A stretch of 64,000 bases of DNA from Sceloporus undulatus (lineage: Eukaryota > Chordata > Lepidosauria > Squamata > Phrynosomatidae), in assembly GCF_019175285.1 (NCBI RefSeq), contig NC_056524.1, positions 102,501,351-102,565,350 of the forward strand, written 5' to 3'. This document shows, one piece after another, positions 27,735-39,200 of the stretch. The stretch's first letter is position 1. The number at the start of each line of letters is the position of its first letter. The position numbers and the translations under genes are program-made. The notes under the pieces were generated by a model. It was not told the origin of the DNA. It saw only the letters and a list, made by a program, of their open reading frames with translations, and did no database searches.

Positions 27735-27822
27735 TGTCAACTGGTTCATTTCTGGGCACAATTCAAAATGCTGGTCATCTATAAAGCCCTGTACTGCTTA
27801 GGTCCAGACTATTGAAAGACCA
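27735..27822 (+). mobile_element. short L2-type reverse-transcriptase fragment
   Basis: Reads FWAQFKMLVIYKALYCLGPDY on a plus-strand frame with one shift, matching the HWLPV..YKALNGLGP block of L2. Confidence 0.5.
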
Positions 27823-27823
27823 T

Positions 27824-28170
27824 GGCCTCAACAGATGGCTGAAAAGGGCCGCCGTTGGGCCAATCCTGGGGGAAAGAGCATGCACATGATTCACTATCCA
27901 TGGATCGCAGAGGGGCTGTGTGGAGGCTGCACCAGGGCTGTCTCAATGTTGCCCAAACTTGTCCACAAAGAGAGTGGTTTCGTACTGTTTCCTTTTCGCA
28001 GCCTGTTCAGGACAGTGGCAGTCCCAAGCCACACTGGCAGGAGTGGATTAAATCAGCTCCTAAATGATCTGGTGCTGCTGGATACAATCTGGCTTCCAGC
28101 CTCTTGAGGATGACCCATCTAAATGCCATGCCCTCAAAGCATCCAGAAGCCACTTTATTTGGCCCATCTG
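27824..28170. mobile_element. possible decayed Harbinger-like element
   Basis: The left edge GGCCTCAACAGATGGCTGAA resembles the Harbinger-like left ends. The right side, in reverse, reads AGATGGGCCAAATAAAGTGG. It directly follows an L2 fragment. The right terminus is unclear. Confidence 0.35.
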
Positions 28171-28174
28171 TTTT

Positions 28175-29945
28175 GTTTTATACTCTTTTCTAGCAATGGA
28201 TTTTATATAGGTTGACAAAGATTGATTTGCTTTTATTCACACACAATCAGAATTATTCTTACTACTACTACAGTAGTGTGCTACATAAAAACAACATTCA
28301 GATCATTAGTATCTCAAACTATCTGGTCTTATCTTTGGGTTTTATTTTTTCCTGCTTCCATCCTTTATAGCATCAGATAATAGTTTAGAAGTGATCAAAA
28401 TAGTTCAGAATAGTTAATATTTTTTACACTTTTGTATCAAATAGTTTTTTAATCATTTAGTTTTTTCTTGCCCGTGCCAAGAAAAAGGCAGTCATTTTTG
28501 GTAAAATGTAACTCTGATTTATATTTGTTGTTTATTTATAGGTTTCAGATGATTATAATAATCTAAAATGCATTTTTGTACCAACTGAAGATAAGTGCTT
28601 GAAAAATTACACTAGTCAGGAAGAATCTGAGAAACATATTATGAATAGCAGTTTCAGTGGGACTAATGGTATATGTGTTGCTAATACTATTTTCTCTTTT
28701 TCAAACCAAGTTAATTGTATGATGAGAATGCATGCAGCATACACAGTGCAGGTGAAGATGAAACATAGAAGTTGTCAGTATGAGGCATTTTAGTCTTTAA
28801 TTTTTCAGTCTAACGGAAAAAAAGGACATACTAGGAACCTATGTATATTTGCTCGTAAGTAAGTCTTAGTATGTTGAGAGGTAAGTTTTGTTATGTTCAA
28901 TGTAACTGAGCACAGGGCTGTTTCCATAGACCGAGTCATAAAAATGTTATATGTCAAACTAATAGCAGTAAAACTTATAGATTTTTTATAGCAAAAGATA
29001 AATTTGGTTCAGTAATTTCGCATTAGAAAAAAAACCTGAATCTTAGATGATTGTATGAGTGAACAAATACTGTTTCCATAAGGCTCGAAGCAAGAGCTGT
29101 ACAGGGTATGATTATTTTCTGCAATGAATCATAAGGGATATTGTGGTTAAGAAATGCCACTGTGAGATTTTCCACTAAGATTCATGAGGTGGATAGTATA
29201 GATTTTGTTCATTTCATAAACAAGCCGTATGAAGCAGCAGCCTTTAACATTGAAAATATACAAATTTCAAAGAACAGGATTATAAATAACATTTGAAAAG
29301 AATTAAAAAAGGGGGCCAAACATACTTGCCAGGGGGAGAATAATTGTGGAAATCAGAGTTCAAGCAGGATTTCCTCACCCCCTGCCATTTACAGTTCTCC
29401 AATTATAAAGTTTACAGTTTTCTAAAAGATCCAGAAACAGGTAGAAATGTTGTCATCTAATCTGTTGCAAAATACCCATGATGCATTCACTAAAAAAACA
29501 ACACAACCCTAAAGCTTAACATTTACTAGTAGCAAGCAGTTATGGTTTATCTTACGATGTTGACAGATGGATAGGGAAACAGTGTGGTGAACAACAATAT
29601 CATATAGATAAAAGACATTTTAAAAGACAAATAGGCAAAGTCTAAAAAGGAAGCTTCCCCCATTTGCTTTCTAACAACATTTCTATTAACTAACAAATCA
29701 GGGCAGGAGAAAGAGGAAGGAGAGTGGCAATCCACTTACCTAAAGTCATGGTAACTCACATCTTTTTATAAGTACTTTTTTTAACATATTAACACATAAC
29801 AAATAAAAGAAACAAAATGAAAAGCAACTTTTTATTGGCAAAACACATATAAAGGCAATTTACAAATCTATCCCTTCACACAAAACTATGCCTCAACTAC
29901 AAAACACAGACAAGCAAGAGATCTAGTAGTTGCCAGAGTATGCCA
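28175..29945. other. intergenic stretch, nothing recognised
   Basis: About 1.8 kb of AT-rich sequence without a supported gene. Part of 28845-28920 resembles the old dispersed repeat with AAGTAAGTCTTAG motifs. Confidence 0.45.
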
Positions 29946-29949
29946 GAAT

Positions 29950-30175
29950 AGGCACTGTGGTGGCGCAGTGGTTAAATGCCAGTACTGTACCTCAGCCACA
30001 AGGTTGTAAATTCAATCCCAGGCAGGGCTCCAGGGTCCACTCAGCCTTTCATCCTTTTGTAGGTCAGTAAAATGAATACCCAGCTTGTTGGGGGCAATTG
30101 GCTTACACATGTAAACTGCTTAGAGAGTGCTAGTTCATTGATAGGTATAAAAACACTTGCTATTGCTATTGCTAT
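29950..30175 (+). mobile_element. Sauria-type tRNA-derived SINE
   Basis: The A box region TGGTGGCGCAGTGGTTAAAT and B box-like GGTTGTAAATTCAATCC are followed by TCAGCCTTTCATCCTTTTGT and GTCAGTAAAATGAATACCCA. The tail is (TTGCTA)n. This is the canonical Sauria SINE order with a BovB-like tail. Confidence 0.93.
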
Positions 30176-30574
30176 GGTTATATTTACATTCAACCTCCCC
30201 TCAATACTGAAGAATTTTTTATTCCTAATAACTCCAAAACTAACATGTTACCCTTCTACATGTTAACATATCAAATTGATATCAAACTATATTAACAGCT
30301 CTGATGAAAGGAAAGACTAAAATACAATCGAAAAAGAGTGGTCATGTGTAATAAAGTACAAAGAAAATAAGAAAATAAAAGAGAGTTAGGCGGGTTACAG
30401 ACGGGCAAAAAGGGATGTACTCATGACGTCATGAAGGTAGAGCCTTCAGAGGGCTTTCCCTGAATGCCGTCATGAACACGCCCCCTGCACGCCTCAAGCG
30501 GAAGAAGCGGCTTTAAAAAGGTGCTGCTTTTTCCGCTTCTTTTTGATTTGCGGCGTACCTGCGCAGCTCCGTCT

Positions 30575-31430
30575 GTAAGCCCCTCACCGATACGCAGAAT
30601 TGCTACGCCGCAAATATAAGTGCCGTTTTAAAAGCTCCGTGTCAGCTGCGTCCCATAATGGGTCGGGGTCCCAGGACAGCGTGGTTTGCAGCCAAGCTTT
30701 AATGCAACGTCCGCTGCCATGGAGCTGTGGAAGCTGAGGCACAGCTGCGGCGCATTTTAAGCCTCGTACCCTAACCCTAGAGCCACTTGTGCGCATGCGT
30801 TGCTAGAACCGCGGGAAGTTGTAACTTTGCCGGCGGATGTTTTGGTTGTAGAAATGAAAAGGGAAAGTTTGGGATTTAAAGTGACCCCCACACACATTCC
30901 TGCCCCATTCTCACCTGGGAAAGGGCACAGTTCGGCTGCTCCTGGCACAGCTGGTGGGCGGCTCCCCTTTGCCACAGGCAGGATGGCTCAGCCATCCACC
31001 AGCACCCCGAAAAAAGGCAGGGGGACGTCTTGGTCTCATACTGAGACGGCTGACATTAGAGCTATATGGTCCCAGCCAACATTTTACAGAACTGGAGCAG
31101 TCCTACCTGAATGCTGCCACATATCGAGAAGGGGAAGAAGCCATGAGAGCTGCTGCACCGGTACACCAGAATTGCTACGCCGCTACTTAAGTTGCCCATT
31201 TAAAAGCTCCGCGCATAGTGAGTTGGGGTCTTGGAACATGCGCAGTTTGCAGTCAGGCTTTAATTGCAACATCCGCTGCCATGCAGCTGGGGAAGCTGAG
31301 GCACAGCTGCGGTGCATTTTAAGCCTCGTAACCTTAACCCAACCCAGAGCAACATGTACGCATGCGCTGCTTGGAAATTTTGGACTTTAAAGTGCACCCC
31401 TACAGACATTCCTCTGCCATTCACCTAACA
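30575..31430. repeat. direct duplication within the composite
   Basis: 30590-30910 and 31165-31430 are diverged direct copies. Both run AATTGCTACGCCGC, TTTAAAAGCTCCG, CATCCGCTGCCAT or close, GGAAGCTGAGGCACAGCTGC and CATTTTAAGCCTCGTA. The intervening part carries the plus-strand SANT-like frame. Confidence 0.75.
30981..31190 (+). pseudogene. Harbinger accessory SANT/Myb-like ORF, N-terminal remnant
   Basis: Starts MAQPSTSTPKKGRGTSWSH and continues ETADIRAIWSQPTFY. The W-x(n)-E..AIW pattern is the start of the SANT/trihelix domain of Harbinger DNA-binding proteins. A second frame then reads ELEQSYLNAATYREGEEAMR, the expected second helix. One shift separates them. DNA-binding partner of the transposase by family; broken here. 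Confidence 0.55.
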
Positions 31431-32002
31431 ATAAAAAACGCTAAAACTGTAAATTGACATATGTACAAAGGAGGTGAGGGGAGATGGAGGGGGAAAGCGG
31501 TGGCAGCGGAGACAGCTGTGGCTGCGCATTGCAGATTCAGCAGGAGCGCGGGGACCAAAGGAGAGGAGGCATCCATGATGCTGCTGACACGGGCAAAGTG
31601 CAAGCGACAAGGATGCCAACACCAGCTGATCACCAGCTGGCAGGAGACCACCTTTGTTTAAAGGGGCTTGGGCACTTTAAATGTGCCCAGAGCTTTCTGC
31701 CGCCGCTGCTTAGCCTGAGCAGAAGCGCATTCGCCAGCCGGCAAAGGAAAAAAAAAAGAGACCCGGAGCTGAATGTGCCCAAGACCTTTTGATGCCCTCT
31801 AAACTTGCCCCCAAAGGCAAAGGGCAACTAGAGAGGGCCTGGGATCAAGGGACAGGGAGCACTGACAAGGCACTAGGTCCCATGATGTCCCATAAAGACA
31901 CATTTCGCCTCCCAGGACATGTGTTCCCTTCAAACCCTATCTACTCATTCTACCCTTCCGTTCTCTCCTCCCACCATGCCTGGCTCACTGGTCCCCAAAC
32001 CA

Positions 32003-32132
32003 GCAATCTCCAAACTCTGTCCTTCCAGGCATTTGGACTTCATCTCCCAGAATCCCCAGCCACCTTGCCCTGTGGTCTGGGATTCTGGGACATGAAGTCC
32101 AAATGCCTGGAAGGACAGAGTTTGGAGATTGC
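32003..32132. repeat. 130-bp foldback hairpin (about 55-bp arms)
   Basis: The left arm begins GCAATCTCCAAACTCTGTCC and the right arm is its reverse complement with one or two mismatches, ending GGACAGAGTTTGGAGATTGC. The loop is about 20 bases. It lies inside the Harbinger-like composite and is probably a small inserted foldback element. Confidence 0.85.
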
Positions 32133-32249
32133 ACTCACACCACTCCTGCCTAGCTTTAGACTGCACAGTTGCGCCCATTCACACCACAGCCACACCGCCG
32201 CAGTTGCGCATAATTAACCACACAATTTTTTTTTAAAAATAAACTTTTT

Positions 32250-33240
32250 ATTAACAACAATAAAAATCTTATTTACAACTATTTACAAAGGGAAGAGGGA
32301 GGGTGAAGGGGAGATGGCAGAGGGGGCAGGGAGGGAAGCTGCTTCAGGAGGGGGAGGAGCGGTGGGGCGGGCAGCCGGCGGAGGAGTTCCTGGAGGGTCT
32401 CTTCCATGGAGGAGACTCTCTCCGCCAGCTTGTCCACTTCTCCCTCCAGCCACGAACCTCCTCTCCGTCCGGTTCTCTGTGGGTGGAAAAGAAGAGGATG
32501 GTTAGGATCAGCCTGTGCAGCCCATCACCCACTCCCACAGGCAGGGTTTCTGGGTGCCCCCTCCCCTTCCCTGGGTCACTCCACACTACCTTGCTGTCAG
32601 GCTGAAGCAGACGACCATGGCCCTGGCATCCAGGGCCAAGTCCTCTGGATGGCCAGGCAGGCGGCGGCTCGGCCCAGGCTCCTCTTCCTCGGCGGCAGCA
32701 ACAGCAGCGAGGACATGAAGCCCTGCAAAAGGGGAAGGAAAGGCCCAAGTTACCATGCTGGCATGGCAGACGAGGGCACAAGTGTCGTGGGGGCTGCAGA
32801 CAGAAACCCCACCCCTCACCCTGGGGACCTACCTGCCGCCAGAGGAGCCTGCTCTGGCTGCGGAGGGGCACAAGCAGCTGGTCCTGGCTGTGGCCCACCC
32901 TCGGGACATCCTCGTCCCCCGAGGATGGTGGAGAGGGCGACCTGGCAGGGTGCCCTCCCTCCCTCCGCCTCCGCCTCGGCCGCACACCTGCAGAAGGGAA
33001 GAGGAGGGATGGCATTGGCACCATGCAGGAAGGAGAGGAGGGCAAGGGAAGGGTCAAGGAGGGTAGGACAGGGCATGGCAAGAGCTCTGGCTACTTGGAG
33101 GATGGCGATCTTCCGGTCTGGGCCGACTCCCCTGATCCACAGGTCTTCAGCCGCGAGAAGAATGGTGGCTGCCTGTCACACCGGGGGCGCTCTCCCAAAA
33201 TCCTCCAGGGTTTCAAAGAACGCTGCCTTCAAGTTTTAAA
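32250..33240 (-). pseudogene. Harbinger accessory ORF, downstream part with coiled-coil end
   Basis: Read on the minus strand from the SANT remnant above it: KAAFFETLEDFG-like sequence, a polar S/P-rich part ending SSGDEDVPRVG, then two possible splice junctions (GTAGGT donor near 32830, TTGCAG acceptor near 32723; donor near 32590, CCACAG acceptor near 32478). The last segment encodes a short coiled coil (LEGEVDKLAERVSSMEETLQ). AATAAA at 32255-32250 follows. Splicing is my inference. Function, if any, is as the Myb-like helper of a Harbinger transposase. Confidence 0.4.
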
Positions 33241-33242
33241 CT

Positions 33243-33482
33243 TCACTCTACATTGGTGCAGCGTTCTTCAAACCCTTGGTTTCGGAGGGCACGAGATGCC
33301 TCGAGAAAATGCCCCCGGTTGGGCTTGTTGGGGCTAGCCACACCCTCCCGCGCAGCTGCCTGTGCATCAGGGAGTCCATGAGGATCCCGACCCCTCATCA
33401 GTCCAATAAGCGATCGGACCGGGACCCTCCTGCGTGGCTCTGCCATGTCAATCGCCGTCCGGGGTCTTGCACAGTTGTGCAC
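33243..33482 (-). pseudogene. Harbinger accessory SANT/Myb-like ORF, minus-strand start
   Basis: Candidate starts are at 33482 and 33446 (MAEPRRRVPVRSLIGLMRG). The end reads FLEASRALRNQGFEERCTNVE, the third helix of a SANT/trihelix domain. After one frameshift the line continues KFKT..KAAFFETLEDFG, the usual QCRxKFKxLK region. A TATATAT at 33492-33486 lies at a sensible distance upstream on this strand. Confidence 0.5.
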
Positions 33483-33967
33483 GGGTATATATGGGCACCG
33501 GCGGCTCTGGGCCGTTAGGCCACGGTGGTCCTAGCCAATGAAAGCTTTCAGAGGGCAGTTTGAATCTTTCCCCCAAGATGTCCTGGGTGCCCCATTGATA
33601 CATTCAAATGGGCCATTAGGAAAGCTTGAATTTGAGGGGGTTGATACATTGTCAAAGGGGCAATTGGCAGTGTTGGAGCTGATGTATCTTTTTGCCCCAG
33701 GAAAACAGGCGCCAGGAGACCTTTGTGTGTGTGTGGTTTGTGTGTGTGTCCCCCTCAGGCACGTGGCAAAACATGCCCACAGCACAGATCCCTCACATCC
33801 TCCCCTGCTTCTCTTCTCTTTCTCTTCAAGGGGGTCATGAGCCACTTCCAGATGGGGGTAGGCACAGTCAGCCAGTATCAGGGGCCCGATCTGCTGGCTG
33901 TGTGATGTTGAGGCTGGGGTTCCCTGGCACATAGATGCCAGCCTCCAAGGCCTCGTAGAGGAAGGTA

Positions 33968-34085
33968 AGTTAAAGGGGCTTGGGCGCTTTAAATGCGCAG
34001 ACAGGCTTTCTGCCGCCGCTGCTTAGCGCTGCAGCTGCGAAGCTGCGCACTCTCATGCGGCAAAAGAAAAAAAAAAGCCGCGCTT
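33968..34085. repeat. second copy of a segment at 31660-31790
   Basis: TTAAAGGGGCTTGGGCGCTTT and CTTTCTGCCGCCGCTGCTTAG are shared with 31660-31712, followed in both by an A10-type run. The two copies are about 2.3 kb apart in the same composite, in the same orientation. Confidence 0.7.
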
Positions 34086-34669
34086 TGGGCCGCCCGTGCG
34101 GAAGCTGCTTCTCTTTTTGCAGCGTCCTCCGAGGCAGCGGTATGGAGCTCCGGGTCGAAACGGACCCAGGTGAGGCATCTTCATTGCCCCCGTGTGGAAG
34201 CTCCAACACCTGAAGCACGCCCCCGGGGCGGGCCGTCTGGAAGCTCCGCATTCAGCTAAATACACCTCCAAGACGTCCTCCCCTGCCCGTCTGTATCCCG
34301 CCTATGAAACGGAAACTGGGAGCTTCAAACTATCTTCTCTTCTTTCTTTCTTTTTAACCCTCTGTCATTCTTAATTCGCATTATACAAGAACATAACCGT
34401 AAGAAACTAAGTGTATTGATACTCCACCTGCAATCTTATAACACACGGAAATAGTCTCATTTTATATCTTAATAAAATAGGTATAGGACAACCTTCTTGG
34501 GCCAATAGGAAGCATACATGCATAAAATTATAACAAATTAAAAGGGAAATGATTTGTAAATTGCAGACAAAGTTTAGAGACATTATCTCGGAAGAAGTAA
34601 GAAACTTCTAATGTAAATACAATACAAAAAGGCACTATATATTACTGCTACTAACGTAGAGTAATGATG

Positions 34670-35110
34670 TTCGTCTTGTGTATGTGTTAGTATGTCTAAT
34701 GTTGTATATATGTTTTAATGTTGTAAATAGATATGTTATGCTTATTATGCGTAAATGGATGTTTTGTATATGTTTAATAAAAATAAATAAAAAAACAAAT
34801 TTGATATCAAACGTAAAATCACATATTTACAATATTACATTGTCCATTCTCTGTAAAATCAATCATTAATACATAATCTTTTAAAAATCTAAATCTTTTC
34901 CATTTATAAGATTAGTAAATTTGTCAGTTTCTACCAGATCATATAGCTTTAATAAACAATCTTCTTCTGTTGAGAATATATTGCTTTTCCTTCTCTTGAG
35001 TATAGATTATTCTAGCTGCTTTTATCATATATTAAATAATTCTTCCTTGTTCTCCCCCCCCCCTCTTTTTTCTCAATCCAAGCAAAAAATAAGTTCAGAT
35101 TTCAATTTGA
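34670..35110 (-). mobile_element. L1-type LINE fragment
   Basis: The minus strand reads NIFSTEEDCLLKLYDLVETD then KFTNLINGKDLDF, resembling an L1 ORF2 C-terminus. The neighbouring AT-rich TATGTTTTAATGTTG / TTTAATAAAAATAAATAAA stretch may be from another L1 3' end. Confidence 0.5.
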
Positions 35111-36102
35111 CTTTGAATTTCAGTATCTTCACTACTGTATCATGTATTTCTCTTTACAACTCAGTGGAAGTCACTTCTAAGCAGAAATGGCCTTTGTGTC
35201 AGTGGGGCACTAAATCTGTTCCAGATCTTAGCCTGAATTTTAAAAGAGCTATCCAAGGTGCTGAAACTTATCATACTGAAAAATAGATTCAGCACTTTGG
35301 ATAGCTTCATTAAAGGTTGGGCTCAAACCTGGAGCAGATTCACTGCATACTGACTTGGGAGCCACTAGCTGCCACATTGTATAGTACTGCAATGTAAATT
35401 GCACTTTGTGAAATCCTTAATAAGGCTGGTAATAAGTCTTTAAAGACTGATTATGCTGTGAGATCCAGAAAAATAATAATTTCTGCATGTATGAATGGCA
35501 GTCAAGCAGGTCCAAGCATTTTTTTAAATAGTATGATAAGCTCCAGGGTGGCTTATATATTTCTAGGTCTCAGACTGGGACTGTGCTTTGTGCATTTGTG
35601 ATAGAGTGTAAGCATTCCATGCCTGCTTATGGGAGAGAGATTACATGGTGTACATGCTGGAACTGCTTGCCAGTGCTAGATACTGAAACCCAACCTTTGC
35701 TAAATAACAAGGGCACACAGTAACTTCATCCCCCTTCCATGTCTGTTGATGAACCAAGTGCAACAATATTTCAAGTGAATGCTCAGCTAAGGGAAGGTCA
35801 GCTATTTTTGGATGGCCACACCTACTAAGGGAAGTACTGCAAAATTCCTCTATGGAGTCTCCTAAAATAGAAATCCCTGTCCATTTGTTACGTTTCACTT
35901 TAATGAGACACAAATCAAGCAACAGCAAGTGGAAAATCAAGTGGGAAAACCCACCAAGAATTTTTTTTAAAAAACTGTGATGATTACCTTTTCTCAAGAG
36001 AACCTCCAGGCCATTGGTGTAATTCTCTGCTAATTTTTTTGGGAGGAGATTTTCCCCAAAACCCTTTATTGAAAACACATATTTTTTGAAATCAAACTAA
36101 CA
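35111..36102 (+). other. TMEM182 upstream region and 5' leader
   Basis: No CpG island. A TTATATAT sequence at 35553-35560 and a CArG/MEF2-like CTATTTTTGG at 35802-35811 could belong to a muscle-type promoter; both are weak matches. An in-frame TGA at 36070-36072 fixes the TMEM182 start. On the minus strand a 145-codon frame (36078-35641) covers much of this region, with no recognised family. Confidence 0.35.
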
Positions 36103-36243
36103 ATGAAATTGAGTGTTGGGATATTTTTTGGTGGTTTCTTTGGAGCTCTTGGAATTTTGTTCTTTTTGGTTGCCTTTGGAACTGACTATTGGCTTCTTGC
36201 TACAGAAGTTGGAAGGTGTTCTGAAAGTCTGAATGATACCATG
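36103..36243 (+). CDS. TMEM182: TMEM182 coding exon 1
   Basis: Residues 1-47, [10 protein letters not shown] through ESLNDTM. The start has A at -3, and an in-frame TGA lies 33 bases upstream. It encodes helix 1 and the start of the first extracellular loop. The donor GTTTGT is poorer than the GTAAGT used by the other exons. Confidence 0.93.
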
Positions 36244-39200
36244 GTTTGTATATATTTTTATTCCTCTGAATGACATCTTACAGTAGTATCAAATATGTTT
36301 ATTACTCACCTAGAAATATCACCCGTTTATGTGTAAAACTCAGTTATGAGTACCTTTAACACATAGATTCTGATTTGGTCAGATATGTTCAAGAAGAGCA
36401 GAGAGAGTAAGGAGATATTATGGCTCTTCACATAAATGCATGACTTTTTCTTTATTTCTTTGAATGTAAATATTAACATGCTTTGATTTGTCTGTCAGCT
36501 ATGGATGTCTACATTTGCAAAATTGGAAGCAATGAATGTAGCCCTGGTTGAATAGTAATCTCTGTGTTTGTTTTCTGTAGGAAGAGAAAATTACTTTCCA
36601 CCATGAAGGTTTCTTCTGGAGGTGTTGGTTTGATGGGAAGGTAGATGACAATGCTAACAGTATGTGGAAGTTTTGGTATAGTAAGTATCCTTCTTTCATA
36701 AGAGTCTAGTTTTATGTAGAATGGGTGCTACTCTATGCCTTGTCTTGATAAATTATATTCACTTGGGAAATTCTGTTTGTATAGGGCTGCATTCTGCTTT
36801 ACTCAAACATATTTCTACTCCCACAATGGGACTGTGAATTCCCTTCATCCCTGCCAAATCTGTAAAGATATCTATAGGGTTGGGGTCTGCAGAGGGAAGG
36901 GGAATCCTTTTGGCTGGCAGAGATCATTCTGTTGGAAGACAAAATTTGAAGCAACCCATAATGTCACCAGCTAATGAAGGTACTATATTGCAATTATCCA
37001 GTCATATATTTGGAACTACTAGAATATTTTAGTTTGCAGTGCTCCATAAATAAATTCATTGCTCCTTGGCCCTCAAACAGCTGGCACATTAGCTCCAAAA
37101 TGTTGGGCTTCTGCATGGGCCTTCAGAACATTGTAAAGAAGAAAGGCTGTCCCTAGTGTGCTTTGCCAAATGCCTTAAGAACTTGTGCAGATGCATTCTG
37201 CAGATGCTCACATGAGAGTTCTTTATAACAGGTGCTCTGCATGATCCACATGCTTCTGCTTGTGCAAGAAGTTGCACAAATTCCTGAACAAGTGAAAGAA
37301 CACGATTAGATTTCATTTCACATTCTCAAGAACTTTGATTTACAATTTTGATTTAGAGAGTGCTTGGAAATGTTACTTTTTGGAGACGACAACTATTATG
37401 TGGGCTGGAGGACTCTGGGAGTTACAATCCAAAAAGTGTTCCAAGGTCTAGATTTGGCTTGTAAACCTGACAACAAGCATGTCCTATTTGATTATTATTA
37501 TTGTAAAATCCTGTTTTTTTCTGTGCACTCTACTGATATTAGTACTACTACTAATCATGAAAAACATGGTAAACAAACATATAGTATATGTGTTCTTTGT
37601 AGTGCTTGGGAAGTCTAGGTGTGGAGCGCCGGCATTTCATGTACTTCTGTGGAAATTCAAGACCACAGTTTAACAATTTGTTCTTGTTTTTCAGTGAACC
37701 AATCACCCTCTAAAAACTGCACCCATGCCTATCTCTCTCCATTTCCTCTCCTACGAGATGAGTACAATTCAACTGCCTATAATTCTGCAGTTAGTAAGTA
37801 TTTTCTTGTTCACTGGTATGTGAATAGAGCTATCTGTTTAATAACGTGCAGGCTGGTTGCTGCTGAAAACAAGTTTCTGCCCTAGATGGATCATAATCTG
37901 ATTTATTAATACTTGTGTTTTTCAGTGGAGAACTTTATGATACTTCCAAATATGCTTATTTAGTCAGATATAATTCCCACTGGCTTCAGTTAGGTTTATT
38001 CTTTAGTAGATCATATGAAAACCATGTGATAGGGTCACGAAAAGTCAGAAATGACTTGAAGGTACACTACAACAAAGGTATTCACAAGATTATGTTAGAG
38101 ACCTTCAAAACTCTTCTTCTAGGCTTTACAACACAGAACAAGGATTGGAAATCTGTGCCCCTTAAGATGATCTTGGACTACAGCTCCCATTTTCCCTGGC
38201 AACAGACCATGTTGGCTGTGGCTGATGGAAGTTGGAGTTCACCAGTATTTCAAGAGTCACATGTTCCCACTCCTGGTATACACATATAAGAGATTTAGTT
38301 TTTCACAGAGCACACCATTATGTTTTCATATCTGAGAATGGACACTGGACATAATGAAAGGACAGCTTCTCAACTTCAAAGAAAAGCTTTACTTTTTCCA
38401 GTATAAATATTGCTGTTCTCATATACTGAATAATTGTTTTCAATAACACTAGAAAGGAGACCAAAGACTATATTTTCTCTGAAACTATAGTGGATTCCAA
38501 ATTTTGAAAGTTTTTGTCAAAGCTTGTAAATATAACTTCAAACTCCTCCAGCCAGCACGGCCAAAGGCATCCTAGCATGAGAGTTTGAGGAGTGTCAGTT
38601 AAAAAAAGCAAAAACAAAAAACTTTGTAAAGCTCTGGTCCTGTTACTTAGGGACTGGCTTATGTATTAAGCTATTCCAATGCTACACTAGTGCAAATTTT
38701 CTCTATGTGGAATGTCCATTCTAGACTCAACCTTCTTCTTTCAATCCACATGTTATGAACATACAAGACCAATGATAACAATATGCCCCTAAAGCATGTG
38801 GTGACAGTTCAGTTGAGATATGTTTGGTAAAAGATTCCCAGTGTGTATTTGATTCAGATTAGTTCATTTTCACTGGGAAAGCCTTTTTAAAAACATCACA
38901 CAGTATCCTGTTTCGTATTATGAATTTATTTAAAAACATGAAGAGGTACAGAATGCAATTTAAGATCAGGATGTTTATAAAGAATTACAATGGCCAAAAT
39001 GGTTGAGGAAAGTGCTTTGCAAATCCTTTCACAGGTTTCAATATCATCTATCATTGCCATGAATTCTTTTCCAAAAAGAATGCTGATTTTTTTCTTAAAT
39101 CTCTGAAAAGAATGATCATATCTTCTCTTACCAAAGCATTCCCTTTACTTGGGGAAAAATCTATCTAGATCTCCCAATTTTCTCATGAAAAGTTTCAATT

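Larger units (their letters stand above)
30389..34302. mobile_element. 3.9 kb Harbinger-like composite between the two genes
   Basis: The left end GGCGGGTTACAGACGGGCAA and right end in reverse GGCGGGATACAGACGGGCAG are near-perfect inverted repeats. The flanking triplets differ (TTA and TAT). Inside are two SANT/Myb-like reading-frame remnants on opposite strands, a minus-strand A-tailed segment, an inserted hairpin (32003-32132) and two internal duplications. No DDE nuclease gene is visible. It may be several nested elements rather than one. Confidence 0.65.

Noticed and set aside
32406-33239. 277-codon plus-strand reading frame
   Set aside because: It lies antisense to the Harbinger-type minus-strand segments in GC-rich DNA where stops are rare. 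Composition is Gly/Arg/Pro-rich with no recognised domain.
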